The position numbers were made by a program, and so were the translations under genes. From assembly GCA_000611775.1 (NCBI GenBank), contig KK106985.1:1722291-1786290 (forward strand): a DNA stretch of 64,000 nt, read 5' to 3'. The notes below the pieces were generated by a model that did not search any database, was not told the origin of the DNA, and saw nothing but the letters and a program-made list of their open reading frames with translations. Below, piece after piece: positions 22,062 to 33,096 of the stretch (the stretch's first letter is position 1; the number at the start of each line of letters is the position of its first letter). This DNA comes from Umbilicaria muhlenbergii (lineage: Eukaryota; Ascomycota; Lecanoromycetes; Umbilicariales; Umbilicariaceae).

Positions 22062-22906
22062 CTACGCCTTCTGAAAACAAACGCGACCATCCCGATGCTC
22101 ATGATACTTCTCACACATCAACGCCCCATCCCTCCACGGCGCCGCCCTACTGCCCCCCTCCCACCCCCTCGTCGTCTTCAACCGCGCCACCAAATCCCTC
22201 AAAAACCTCTCATCTACCCAGAAGAATCGTCAGCCAGTGTATTCATGCACCACTCCCCCCGCCACCCCCGCAAAACTTATAACTGGAAGAAGACCCGTAA
22301 CCCACCCCAACTATCCTCATGCGTCCCCACCAACCTATCCGTCTTCTTGAACGCAAACAAATCCAGCACCAACGCCCTCAACCCCGCCCCCTCCCTCACC
22401 TCCCCCCACACCATCCTCGTATCATCCGGATTCAACACACAATTCCGCTCCTCCGCCAACCGCGCCACCGCATCACAAACATCGTTCTTGCACCCCTCCA
22501 CCCCCAGCATATCCGCCAGCGCATACAACCCGATCAACCGAAAATACGCCGGGTGCGCCTGCCCGTCCAGGTCTTCGTGGCTGAGCGAGCGCGTGTAGAG
22601 CCATTGGACGAAGAACTCGAAGATCGGCGGGAGCGCTTCGGGGAGGTGCACGGTTGAGGTTGTGGATTCGAGGAAGGCGTGGGCGGGGTTGAGGGCGGCG
22701 GTGAAGAAGGGGGAGGAGGCGCAGAGGAGTTCGCGGTGCAGGGGGAAGACGAGTTTGCCGGGGCCGACGGTGACGTGGACGATGGTTTTGAAGAGGTGGC
22801 GGATGGGGGTGGACGGGGGGGCAGGCGACATGGGGGGGTGCGTGGATGGTGGTGGGATTGGAGAGGTCGCTTTGGGGTTGGGGGCGGTGGGGTCGACTGA
22901 TGGCAT
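22062..22906 (-). CDS. BTB/POZ domain protein
   Basis: Protein-interaction protein with an N-terminal BTB/POZ fold; fungal members of this short type have no settled function. Exons 22906-22306 and 22213-22062, 250 residues. The 92-base intron (donor GTGGGT, branch GCTGACG) is inferred because it turns a poor C-terminus into SWDERFLRDLVARLK and CEKYHEHRDGRVCFQKA. After a Pro/Ser-rich leader of about 35 residues, the BTB part runs at about 38-145: VTVGPGKLVFPLHRELLC, SSPFFTAALN, FVQWLYTRSL, LIGLYALADMLGVEGCKNDV. The first in-frame ATG is at 22906; the frame upstream of it starts without ATG. The C-terminal exon is the least certain part. Confidence 0.85.
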
Positions 22907-23522
22907 CGTGGGCTGTGGAAGACTGCTTGGTGAGGTGTAAGTGCAATGGACAAACTTGGGCACTGGCTGTGGGTCTGAGATTTGAATGTACGTGGTGACA
23001 ATAGATTCTGTTCTGCAGTGAAGACTGAATGAGGTGTTGTCAAAGCTGAAGAAAAGCCTGTGAATGGCAACATCCACGTCATGAACAAAACATTCGCACA
23101 CGTGGTGACAGTGATAGTAAGACAGAGGTTTGCGAATGAATCATTTCGAGCTACACTTAATTCTTTGTTGTTGGGCATCTGCAAACAATTAGGATTGCAG
23201 CACAATGCAGATTTCCCTTCGCTTCAGAATGTTTCCGCAAACGGCACTTTGTCGATTTCACGATCACGATTTTGCAACCCGGACACAAGAACGCGATTGC
23301 GCGTGCGGTAACAATGCGACATTAATGCAAACAACACTAGAAGGCAAAGATAGCATTTTGTGCTAATTGTGCCTGTTTCTCTGGGAGACAATGACATTGT
23401 AATTGCTTCACCATGAAGGGGACGAATGAATAGCCGTATGCTGAAAAGAGGATTACCCCGTTCAATAACTTTATCCGTCATAATTGCCCTTACGCCAACC
23501 GATTGCACCATTCACCTCTGCA
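22907..23522. promoter_or_regulatory. Upstream region of the BTB gene with an 11-mer direct repeat
   Basis: 616 bases between the BTB start and the end of the KH-protein gene, both on the minus strand. ACGTGGTGACA occurs at 22990-23000 and again at 23100-23110, exactly 110 bases apart; the second overlaps a CACGTG box at 23099-23104. No gene seen. Confidence 0.5.
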
Positions 23523-25096
23523 CTAAATGCGGTGTTTCTCGCTCTCTGAACACAGTCAGCAGGGTTACACTCATTTCGAAAACTCTCTACGTACCCAATC
23601 TCGAATAGAGCATGTACAGAGCCATTTGGTTGCACTCCGACGTGCCCGTTATGGTCACCAATCTCTCATTACTGTTGTCCTGCGGCTCATTGATCTTGAT
23701 CACGCTTCCACTAAGTTGCCTGATCTCATTGATCTTGGCACCTCCCTTTCCAATAATAGCTCCAACCATATCGTTCGGAATAAAGATCTGCTGCGTCAAA
23801 GGTTGACCGGGTACCATTCCTTGCATTGGTTGCGCAGGAGGTCCAGCGTGCCGTGGGTCAGGAGCGTGACCGTGAGCCTGTGGGGGTTGATGCGGTCCAG
23901 CACCGGCGTAGCCGCCATGAGGAGACCCGCCATAGTGTACTGGGGCCTGCGCCTGTTGTTGTGGTGCCTGGCCATGGAGATATGGTATGCCATAGGGGTT
24001 CGCAGGAGTGCGTTGGGCCTGATTGTTGTGGCGCTTGTAGTTGTCGGGATGGCCGTACTGACCCCCGGCAGGCTGAGGCACATAAGGGACAACTTGCATA
24101 CCCCCAGGCACAACGCCAGCTGGTCCACCGCTGCGTGTAGCGTATGCTGAAGCTGCTGGCCCCCCGAAGCGTTCTGTCAATTGCTCCACGAGTGTCTGGC
24201 CGACATAGTAGGTGGCAATGTGAACAGCATCAGCAACGCCAAGGACCACTAACGATCGTTCTGTAGATAGCGGAAGGCATGAATCGGAGGCATTGAGACG
24301 AGCGCCCGACGCTTCTTGAATCTCGCGGATGCGTACGCCAGATTTGCCGATTATCGAACCGATCAGGATGTGAGGGACGAGAAGACGGAGAGGGTAGGTC
24401 TTTGATTGAGGTGTGGACGGAGATTCAAGGGGTTCGTTGTTAAGAGTCCGGATGATCAAACCAAAAGCCTAAAGGGTCAATTTTACGTACTGAGTTTGAA
24501 TGAAGAAGTCCTACCTTTGCCGTTGCGTCCACCAAACCACTGACCGTCAAGATTCTTTCTACTGCGCCTCGAGAGTAGTCACTGACCGTGCATTTAGCTC
24601 CGGACAGACGTCGAATCTGTGAAACATTCTCTCCTCCCTTGCCAATGACTGTCGCGGCTTCTGCGCTCGAGATGACTGCACGCACATGAATCCATCCGGT
24701 TTCGTCTTGATGTCCATGTTGCGAAGGACCTTGCGAAGTAGCTCGGTCATGTTGGCCGCCAGTGGACTGGATCGGTTGGGTTTCAAGAACCGACGCGGCT
24801 GAAGGACCAGCACCATTGGGAGCGTCCGGGACAACCGTATCGCCTTGTACATCTTTATGACCATTCTCTAAAGGAGTAGTATCGGGGTCAGTCTTGATTC
24901 CTTCTGTCGATGAGCTTTGTGTTGCCTCGACTGGCTCCGGCTTAGGCTTCTCTTCATTTGCATCCTCGCCCTTCACGACCTTATCGAGAGCTGGACGCTT
25001 AGCATCAGGTTGATCGGTTGGTCCAGACGGGGATGATTCGTCATCGAGCGGGCGCTTCGTGGATGGAGTCGCAAGAGCGGAAGGTGAAGCAGACAT
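23523..25096 (-). CDS. rnc1: Three-KH-domain RNA-binding protein (Rnc1/PCBP type)
   Basis: Binds single-stranded RNA through three KH domains; the fission yeast relative Rnc1 stabilises mRNAs in MAPK signalling (family knowledge). Exons 25096-24515, 24468-23595 and 23545-23523, 492 residues; introns 46 and 49 bases. The last exon is only 23 bases and adds ESEKHRI after YMLYSRL, the usual family ending; without it the frame would stop at GT. KH1 at about 138-195 has VIGKGGENVSQIRRLSGAKC, KH2 at about 215-280 has IIGKSGVRIREIQEASGARL, KH3 at about 415-480 has IIGKGGAKINEIRQLSG, all with the GXXG loop. A Gln/Pro/Gly/His-rich linker (300-400) separates KH2 and KH3, and the N-terminus is acidic and disordered. 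Confidence 0.93.
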
Positions 25097-25434
25097 GTTG
25101 CCTATTGATCAATATATCCTCAATAACTCGGTCGGTTGGGAAGGATCAAGTGAGTTCTGGTTTTGAATTTGATATCTGTATTGTTCGCCTATTTACACCA
25201 GGGGATTTCGAATGAAAACGTGCTGGTGCTGGTGCAGGAGGTCGAAGTGGTAGACAGGTATTCTGGTGTACGTGGATGGGCGGAGGGATGGTGTTGGTGA
25301 GAATAGATTCGGAGGAATATGTTGGGATGGGTTGGAGGTGAAGACGTCCGGTGATGGAAATCTCCCTGTTGCAAACGCAACACAAGGCGAAAGAGTAGTG
25401 ATGTGGGGATGGAGTGAGTGTGGCGAGGTGTGTG
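25097..25434. other. Intergenic, upstream of the KH gene
   Basis: 338 bases between the KH-protein start and the stop of the small gene upstream of it, all on the minus strand. It should carry the KH-gene promoter. No site recognised. Confidence 0.4.
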
Positions 25435-25840
25435 CTAAGGTATTTCTTGTGATGAGATGAGTTCGAAGCTCTCGCGAAGGATCTTGAAGAACGCTGTAAA
25501 GAATGCCTGAAAGATTCCCAAATGCAGCCGAGGCCCTATTTCCTTGCGCTCAAACCTGTATGAAGCGTTTGCGCAACGCTGGTATTTCAATCGTCTGTTG
25601 TAGGTGCCGGTTGTTAGTTTGATGCTGATCAACAAAGGATGAAGAAGTGTCGTCTTGATGGCAGTTCAAGCTTGGTGAACCAAGTTGGGTGGAAGAAAGG
25701 AGCTGAAGGTTTGAAGCAAGTGCGGAGGTGAGCAAATTCGTTCGCTCGGAAGCTAAACCATAGTCAGCACTAGACTGAGCGCGTGAGGATCGCGGTCCAT
25801 TACCTAGTGCGATTTGCTCCAACGGAGTTAGGGTATGCAT
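25435..25840 (-). CDS. Small unknown protein of 101 residues, three exons
   Basis: No family recognised. Exons 25840-25804, 25752-25556 and 25506-25435; introns are 51 and 49 bases, each with a good donor (GTAATG, GTTTGA) and the first with a TGCTGAC branch site. Splicing gives a compact helical protein: MHTLTPLEQIALASERTNLL at the start, a polar middle with DDTSSSFVDQHQTNN, and a strongly amphipathic end with IPALRKRFIQAFFTAFFKIL and ESFELISSQ. All three joints keep frame and the ending is clearly more protein-like than the unspliced frame, which is my main support. An upstream in-frame ATG at 25852 would add four residues. The gene is 166 bases from, and head-to-head with, the probable CENP-K gene. 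Confidence 0.6.
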
Positions 25841-26006
25841 GGTAATTATCATATATCTAATGGTGGCTCATGGATTCTGCCCGATTGGAGCAGCTTTCGA
25901 ATAGGAGACTCTGTTCTATGATGTTGATGTTACGGTAGTGGAGTCAAAGGTGGTCACGAAAACGCGTGGTCCTTATTTACAGGATATCGTGATAACGTGT
26001 GGCATA
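25841..26006. promoter_or_regulatory. Short divergent promoter, 101-residue gene and CENP-K-like gene
   Basis: Only 166 bases separate the two starts, so the promoters must overlap. No defined site recognised. Confidence 0.5.
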
Positions 26007-27128
26007 ATGGCCAGCCATGCTCAAGCTTACGAGAAGTTGCACGAGTATGCAATCAAGGTTGAAGACACCGAATACAACACAGCAGCCACCAATGGCAAAA
26101 TTGCATACGAAGCTCGACTCGATAAGACGCTTCAGGCGCTGCAGAATCAAGTTAAAGAGCAGCAAGATGCGCTCCAGAAGGTGATCCATCGCAAGGCGGC
26201 GTCTTGGACGTTTTGAAGTGCTGAACTCATCAACCAGTTGCGAGCTTCAGGATCAAATCCCGTCATTGGAGAAACATCGCCAGACCTCAAGTCACGCCTT
26301 CGCCAACTTCGCACCATAACAGCAGTATACAAGTCCCTGACACCAACTGAACCAGTGCTCCCTCCTGCAGACTCTCCGCTACCTGCACTGCTGGCAATTC
26401 GTAGCACCCAGCGTCTCATTAAGGAGACAAGATCGTCAATTGGAACGACTACCGAGAAGTTATCGGAAGCCCGAAAGCAACTCAACGAGGAAGAAGCCGA
26501 CTTACGCGACGCCTGTCTAATAGCAGATGCCCTTGAGAAGCGTATAGCAAAGCTCCGAGTCGAGTATGATGAGAAGTCGCAGAAGTCTCCAGAGGAAGCA
26601 GCCAACGACATGATCCGCGAGCAACAAAAGCGCAAAACGAACGTTGAGAAGGAGACCAAGAGGCTAGTCAGAGCGTTCAATAAGTTCATAGATCAGCATC
26701 TAGCCGGTATGCTTGCTGCAGAAGAGCTTGGAGGTCCAGTGGTTGGCGACCTCCGCGAAGTGGACGACGAGACCTTGGAAGCGGGTTTCAACCGACAAGG
26801 CAAGGCAAAGAGGCCGAAAGCAACGGCGCAGAATCAGGACGCGAAGAGGCAACGGCGAATAGACGATATTTGGGGGCGCCAATCTGGGGACGAAAGTGCC
26901 GAGACAGGAGAGAGAAGTGAAAGGGAAGCAGCCGGCACGGAGATGCGAGCGTTGACCGAAGAACTACTCAATGCTGCGGCTAGTGACGACACTTCCGGCC
27001 CGTATGTGGACTTGCAGCGAGATTCGGCTGCTGCGCGATTCTTGGTGAGGGCGAAAGTTGCTCAGTTTCACCCAAGGGACGCACGAAGGCTGCGATTGAT
27101 CGATTTTGCTCGAGAGCTGGATGACTGA
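26007..27128 (+). CDS. Coiled-coil protein, probable CENP-K (Sim4-like) kinetochore subunit
   Basis: Probable inner-kinetochore protein of the CENP-K/Sim4 group, which helps link centromeric chromatin to the outer kinetochore (family knowledge; assignment by overall pattern). Exons 26007-26180 and 26238-27128, 354 residues; the 57-base intron is phase 0 and joins DALQK to LRASGSNP. The N-terminal third is coiled coil (YEARLDKTLQALQNQVKEQQ), followed by ITAVYKSLTPTEP and LPALLAIRSTQRLIKETR, a second long coiled coil at about 140-215, FNKFIDQHLAGMLAAEELGG near 220, and a C-terminal block SAAARFLVRAKVAQFHP. The open frame extends upstream of the ATG at 26007 but begins at GTG, so 26007 was chosen. 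Another coiled-coil chromatin protein is possible. Confidence 0.7.
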
Positions 27129-27557
27129 TCGATGTTGCTATGAGGACTTCTCCACCTTACCTTCATTCCTAGGACTCGAGTACGGCTAGCCGTATTTCAG
27201 TGGAACCACCAAGTAAAGCTTGAGGGCCGGTGGGAAGACTGGATCTCCTCCGTGGTAGTTGAATCAAACACATTATAAGAATGGGATCTCCTGTTCGGGC
27301 ACTCCCATATGGAAAGGCGCTAAGTGCGATCTCTCCTTTTCAGCTAAGCTACAGACGACTCGACGCCATCTCATGTCGAAACACATGGCGACAACGGTTG
27401 ATAGCCCTTGGCCGAGAACGTACATTGAGATGCGACATCTGGTGTAAATAGCCAACTTAAGGGACGACAAACATTCACAGAATGATGTTCTTGGAAAGGG
27501 GCGTGCTTGGTTCTAAGGTCATGATGTAGCTATGAAACGACATATAAGACGTTCGCC
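27129..27557. other. Intergenic between convergent genes
   Basis: 429 bases holding two 3' ends. Short frames on both strands look non-coding. Confidence 0.4.
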
Positions 27558-29644
27558 CTAGTCAATCACATCGTCCCTCAAAGCAAACAACTGCTTCATC
27601 AGCTCATCCGATTTCCCCGTCAACGCATCATGATACCAGACATTGGTGATGAAGTGCTTGCAGTTCCTGATCTTCGACGCTGTTTCCCGAGCGTAGTCAA
27701 AGTGCACATACATGTCATCGACATAAGTCGCCGAGTAGACAGGCACTTCGTTCTTCGCGAGTTGTCCCTCGTCGTAGAGATCTGGCCAGTCATCTACTTT
27801 CGCAAGGATTTCTGCTATCTCCTCGAGATAATCTAGCTCTGAGTAGGTATCAAACATATGCCGGAAGATCTAGGGCATGGTTAGCTTGCCATTAGCTTAT
27901 TGGATAGAAAGATACGAGCTCTCTCAAGGTGATTGGAACACATTCTGCTTCTGCGAATCTTCTCTGAGACTTACCATCTCCCCTGTAAAGTAGAAGGGTT
28001 CCCCGCTCTTGTAATGATTGGCATCGAATTCTGGGAAATTTGAAATCATCCGTTGTGCTGACCAATTGGACGCGGCACTATTGAGTAATGCTCAGCGTTT
28101 ACCCTAACTCAATCTGAAAAATCATATCAAGAACTGGAGATGAAGAGAATGCTTTACCCCTGACAGTAGCAGGCTTCATGAAGGAGCGCATATAGTACCG
28201 AGTTGTCAAACGGTAAAATGCCTTCCAGGGTGGCGAGCGTGGGCCGTGTGAGGAAATCAAACTGCTCTAAATCACTAGTGCAACGTAGGACGATATCTAT
28301 AGAACAATCAAGGCCTGACTTTCTGAGGGTGGTATTGGCTTTTACCATGCACAGTGTCCATGCCCCCTAGACAAGATCAGTGATCGTTCTGCTTCCATGG
28401 GGGTCATATAGACGAACCATGGAAGCCGAAGTAAAGGCCCAGCTGCCTGAACCTAGCGGCCTCCATGCAGCCACCAGAGGGTAATGCGACGCCCATCTTT
28501 TCTTCTAAGACTTGAATGAAGTTTTTCACTCGCTGAACGTCCTCCGGGTACTTCTTATAGTAGACCCGGTTGCGCTCAATGACATTCCCTACCATTGGTT
28601 AGCATGGCAACGAGGGACTTAGCATAGGTTGACCACCGTAGAGCTTCCGGTAGACTTCATCTGGCTGCTTCACGAGAGGCGGAAGGCCTCCGCAAGTAAA
28701 AACTGGCTCTGTTAGATATAGCAACTTGTCTGGAGGAACTTCTCTCAAACCTTCTCGCAGACCCTCTGGACTTCCCGGTTTAAGTTAGCAACGTGCATGA
28801 ACGGACATCCAGATTCATCAGCATACAATCTCGAGAGATAATTCACACTACAGAAACCGCCAAAGCTCTGGCCCATAATCGACCATTTTTGCTGCCCTTC
28901 TGGATATTCTGCCGTGAGATTCTTGCGGATAGCTTCGCAGTCTCTGACTAATATGTATGCATGTAAACGTGATGTCTTAATCCCCCAGACGCGACATTTG
29001 TTAAGGTGGAAGACTCACCAATGCTATCTGCACGGAAATGCCTGAGGTATGCTGCCTGTTCGACGGGACTCCCTTGTTGGGCAAGCGTTTTGACCGTTAC
29101 AGTGCTACTAAGCCCTGTGCCTCGTTGATCGAGGAAAAGTATCTGCAGGCGTCGGTAATGACCCGACCATGCGAAGGAGTTGCATACCTGGTAGCCCTTG
29201 TCTAGAACAGTATTCGTCCATGCGTAGTGTTGCGGAGGACGACAGGCCATGCCAGGGCCCCCTGCATTATCAGCACTTCCCTCAGTCTGAAAGGAGGTTC
29301 GTTGGCAGTCACCTTGCAGATACACAACTGAATTGGTGACTTCAGCTCAGATCATTGAAACCTTTCTGAAAGGATCAAGAACGCCTTACACCAGGGCAAC
29401 TTCTTCTGCCCGTCTTTTCCCAACTCGACAGGGTTTTCGAAACGCTCAACGCTTCTAGCAAACAGTCGAAGAGATCCATCACTAGGCTTCGAGTAGTCTT
29501 TGGGCACCTCGAAAAACAGTTCTGAGACCTGCAATTTTCCTATAGCTTGGTCAAAGAACGGTTCAACACGATTCGAAGGAAGGACTATCTCAACCTACCT
29601 GAGACTCGATGTACGCTTCGTTCCAAAAGCTTCGCAACAGACAT
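27558..29644 (-). CDS. S33 peptidase, prolyl aminopeptidase type, 12 exons
   Basis: Alpha/beta hydrolase of peptidase family S33, expected to release N-terminal proline from peptides in the cytosol (family knowledge). Exons: 29644-29599, 29539-29390, 29327-29313, 29261-29188, 29142-29019, 28947-28827, 28770-28637, 28588-28418, 28366-28346, 28296-28158, 28077-27975, 27869-27558; 469 residues. Introns are 45-105 bases. Exons 3 and 9 are only 15 and 21 bases, and both are required for FVYLQGGPG and FHGGMDTVHD. Landmarks: GKLQVSELFFEVPKDYSKP near residue 16, the oxyanion block LQGGPGMACRPPQ near 70, LFLDQRGTGLSS near 99, nucleophile elbow GQSFGG near 160, and HDAL near the C-terminus with the likely His. 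One stretch, PPDKLLYLTEPV before FTCGGLPPLV, is extra compared with the usual family spacing but is in frame. Confidence 0.88.
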
Positions 29645-30932
29645 CACTTGCTACGGTCTCTGCAAAAACTACACGGATAAAAACTGCGGATTTTGAGTGG
29701 TAATTTGATCCTTGCAGTACCGTAGTAAGGTTTGGCAGAGTTGTAATACGGGGTTGGTAGACTTGCTTGGTCTGCACTGGCGGGAGAGATCAAAAAACCC
29801 TATTGGCGGGAACGGTGTGCTCTCCGAGAAGTTTAGTTCATATTCTATCTACTCGAAAGGAGTCACGCCGCTGTGCTCTTCGAACGCGTGATCTGGATAT
29901 CCTACGAATCACATTAACGATTTTGGATGCTTTTTAAACACTTGCAAATATGCGGTTTACTGACTTGAAAAGCCAGGCAGACCTCTGCTAGATCTTGTTC
30001 AAATCAATATCGAGATCTGGAGTGAAGCCACACCATCCCTGAGGCCACAGCCAGCGATAATCTCGATATTATATGTGGCCTAGAACATGCGACAGAAACA
30101 AAGAGCACATCAATGGATCGCCAAAGGTTTGCGGAATCGACTTGCATGCGCCATTATCGAGCAGACAACTCAACTACATTTAGGTCCTCACTAAGCTCCT
30201 CAACCAGATTGGCATAGGACGTACATTCATCAAAGGCGTGAGTAGCGCTAACACCGACGAGGTCATCCAATCTCTAGAAGAGACCAGGACATTTGAGTTC
30301 ATTATAACCTAATGCTAACAATTTCAATACCGCGGAGATTTTCCTGGACAATCGAAGGTCGCTCCCAGACTTACATCCAGGCATAGAAATTTCTCCACGC
30401 TGAATTGAGTAGCTGATACACAGCCTTAGCAGCGTATGTGCACGACAGGCTGGAAATGATGTTAAGCGCCAACGGCCAATGAATTTTCCAACCACTCAGA
30501 GCTCCACCTCTCCTCTCAGCAAATCTGGAGTCCACGCGTCGTTGTTCTGTGTCCTCATTGTCGTCGTGTCTGAGCCCAAGATATAAGTGTTGCCGGTCAA
30601 GAGATTATGAGACCTCGGAGATGAGCTTTTCCAGCACGGCTTGTATACGTGTAGTCGGCGAGCTGTACTATAACTTCAGATAGTAGAACTAGAACCCTGT
30701 TCGAAGCTTAGCAGCTTTGGGAGACATAGATGACAGTTGACGCAAGGAGAGTCTCGTATGTAAGTGATTTCTGGCCTCACTAGGCGAACGAAGTTGGTCC
30801 CTATCAAGACTCTTCACATGGCCGATAAGTGACCCTTCCATTTCGAGTTCCAACTCTCACACGATTTGCGGCAATAGAATCGCATACGCACAGGGTGTCT
30901 GCACATCATAGCCAATGCACGTACATGACCGG
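29645..30932. other. Gene-poor intergenic stretch
   Basis: 1288 bases without a gene I can support. Two short protein-like segments stand out on the plus strand: 30184-30312, reading LTKLLNQIGIGRTFIKG and EVIQSLEETRTFEF, and a frame just before it (about 30030-30182) with DNLDIICGLEHATETKS. They are in different frames with an acceptor-like TTTAG between them. They could be a decayed host gene or chance; I do not call a gene. Confidence 0.35.
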
Positions 30933-33096
30933 TCATCTTCTTCGCCCAGCTCCACTGGCTTCACTAGCTCGATCAGCGATGCTGACAACCTCGCCAATGC
31001 CGGCCGCTTCCTGCTCGTCCTCAAGTGCTGTGATCTCCTCTCTACAATCCCACCACTTGGTCTCTGCTAAATCAAAAGCATCTTTTCTCAGCTCTTTTAT
31101 CGATCTGTTTGCTGCAGTATCCGTTTGCCTTAGGGTGTCCAGTAACAAATCCTGCCATGCGTTTGATGTCCTGGCGAAAAACTCCCGCAAGCTTTCGAAA
31201 GGCCGTGGATGTGGTCGATCATCAACAACTCCAGAATCTTGCTCGGTCTCCATCTCGTTTATACTTGTATCGGTGGTACCCTCAGAGATTGCCAGGGTTT
31301 GTTCTGTGGATGCAGATTCGATTTCTGAACGTGGCAGCGGAACCCCTTCTCCGTCGGTCTCCTCGTCTTCTGACTCGTCGTCATCGTCGTTGAAATCACT
31401 GTCTTCTTGCTCACTTTCTTGCCAGTTATCGACCTCTCTCCTGTAAATTTCCTTCACACCATCTAATTTTCCGAGATCAATAGCCCACATCTCGTCAAAA
31501 GTATATTCCCGATCCCCGCGCTCAAAGGTTCCACCAAATATATAGAGGACATCGTCTTGTATGGCCAATTGAGTATTGAATCTGGGATGAGGCATATTCA
31601 TGCTTGTCGATTGTAATGGCTTCACCGGGATTTCCTCCATCATAGTGTCGCTATCGACGTCCATCTCGTCCGCCCCAGGTATTGAGCCACTAGCCTCTAG
31701 TGCTGCTAGGTTTCGTAAGAGGTCTGCCTCGTCTGCTTTGCCTCGAGCTCGTCTCGCTCCGCCTCGATCCGAAGCTTGTACCTTCTTGTTCGCAGCCCTT
31801 GGTCGCCTTAGCGTAAGCTGGAAGAACCGATTGCGTTCGATATTCCACGCGTACAGAGCGTCAAAGAATTCACTGTCGATACCCTCCTCGGTCTCTTCAA
31901 CGTCATACACACCACCAAACATGATGCCACGACCTTTATGGTAACCCATAGTCGTACCAACTCGAGGTGGGTTCGGTGGATTTGCGGGCTTCTTCCGACG
32001 CTCCCAACGAGTCGCCGGAGGTGCATTGGCAGGAGAATCTGCAGGTGGTGGCAAGATCCGTAAAAACCAGGTATCTTGATGGATCATAGGCTTCAAGATG
32101 TTGCGCAGACCTTGATTACCTCCTTTAGTCTGCTTGCCAGCAGCGGTAGTGGACTTTACTCGCGAATAACCGCCATAGATAACAGCCCCTGAATCATGCG
32201 GGAGAAACGAGAAGGAAGACCGGGAATCAGGCTTCTGTGCCGCTGGAGGTAACACGGGATTATGCCAAACGAAATTTTGGCAATCATATATCCAGAGATC
32301 TTGAAGATACTTTGTTTGCTGAGAAGTATCTTGGAAGCCACCGAAGAGTAGAATGTAATTCTTGTAGTATGTCATGCGATGGCCACTCCGAGCTGGCGGT
32401 CCTTTGCCCTTACTTTCCAACCTCGTCCACTCTCTCATAGACGGTTCCAATCTCCAGAAGTCATTATAATGATAGAATGTCCCCTGTTTGGGAGAGGAGA
32501 ACTCGCCGCCGAAGAGGTATATTCCCCCTCCATTACCACCTCGACACCATGCATGTCCACTCCTTGGAAGCGGACTATTGGGGCTGGTGACAAGTCGCCA
32601 TTCGCTCCGGTCGATGAGATAGACAAATAAATCATTGAAGAAGGTGGCGAGGGCTCCATTGTAATACTCTCCGCCAAAGAGATAAAGCTCATTGCTATTT
32701 GATGGTGACCCGATCAAACTGGCAGACGACCTTGGTGATGGCGGCTCGCAGGGAGTCTCTGTCACCTTTAGGAAAAGTGCTTGCTGGCATTGAGAGTTAG
32801 CTGGTAATGATACAGTGCTCCGAATGTGCACACTTCTTCTAGCGGTGGAAAAATACTAGCATGAAGACGCTTTATGATCCACAAGTGACCGCCAACTGCG
32901 AGGTGATAACTGAATTTGACCATACCTGTCTGGAGTACTCTGCCAAGACTTCGTCGAGATCAACATCATCAGCATCACTATCATCGGCTCCTTTAGATTT
33001 GACCTTCTTCTCCTTTTGCGCAGCCCTCTTATTTTGCTTGGCAGCCACTCGAGCTTTCTGCTCTGCCGTCTTGGACTTCTTGTCTTTTTTGCCCAT
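30933..33096 (-). CDS. kel3: Kelch-repeat protein, Kel3/KLHDC4 type
   Basis: Cytoplasmic kelch protein; yeast Kel3 is its relative and its role is poorly known. Exons 33096-32926 and 32783-30933, 673 residues; the 142-base intron is longer than most here and joins AEYSRQ to QALFLKVTETPCEPP, in phase 0. The Lys-rich start (MGKKDKKSKTAEQKARVAA) is typical of the group. Kelch units run from about 80 to 480: ELYLFGGEYYNGALATFFND, GGIYLFGGEFSSPKQG, YILLFGGFQDTSQQTKYLQD, GAVIYGGYSR, GIMFGGVYDVEET and VLYIFGGTFERGDREYTFDE. An acidic segment (about 515-570) and a predicted helical C-terminus follow. Family call is firm. Confidence 0.92.

Noticed and set aside
25938-26006. Upstream extension of the CENP-K-like gene
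   Set aside because: The frame opens at GTG; the first ATG is at 26007 and starts the protein-like part.
30829-31446. Serine-rich plus-strand frame of about 205 residues
   Set aside because: Antisense shadow of the acidic C-terminal part of kel3.
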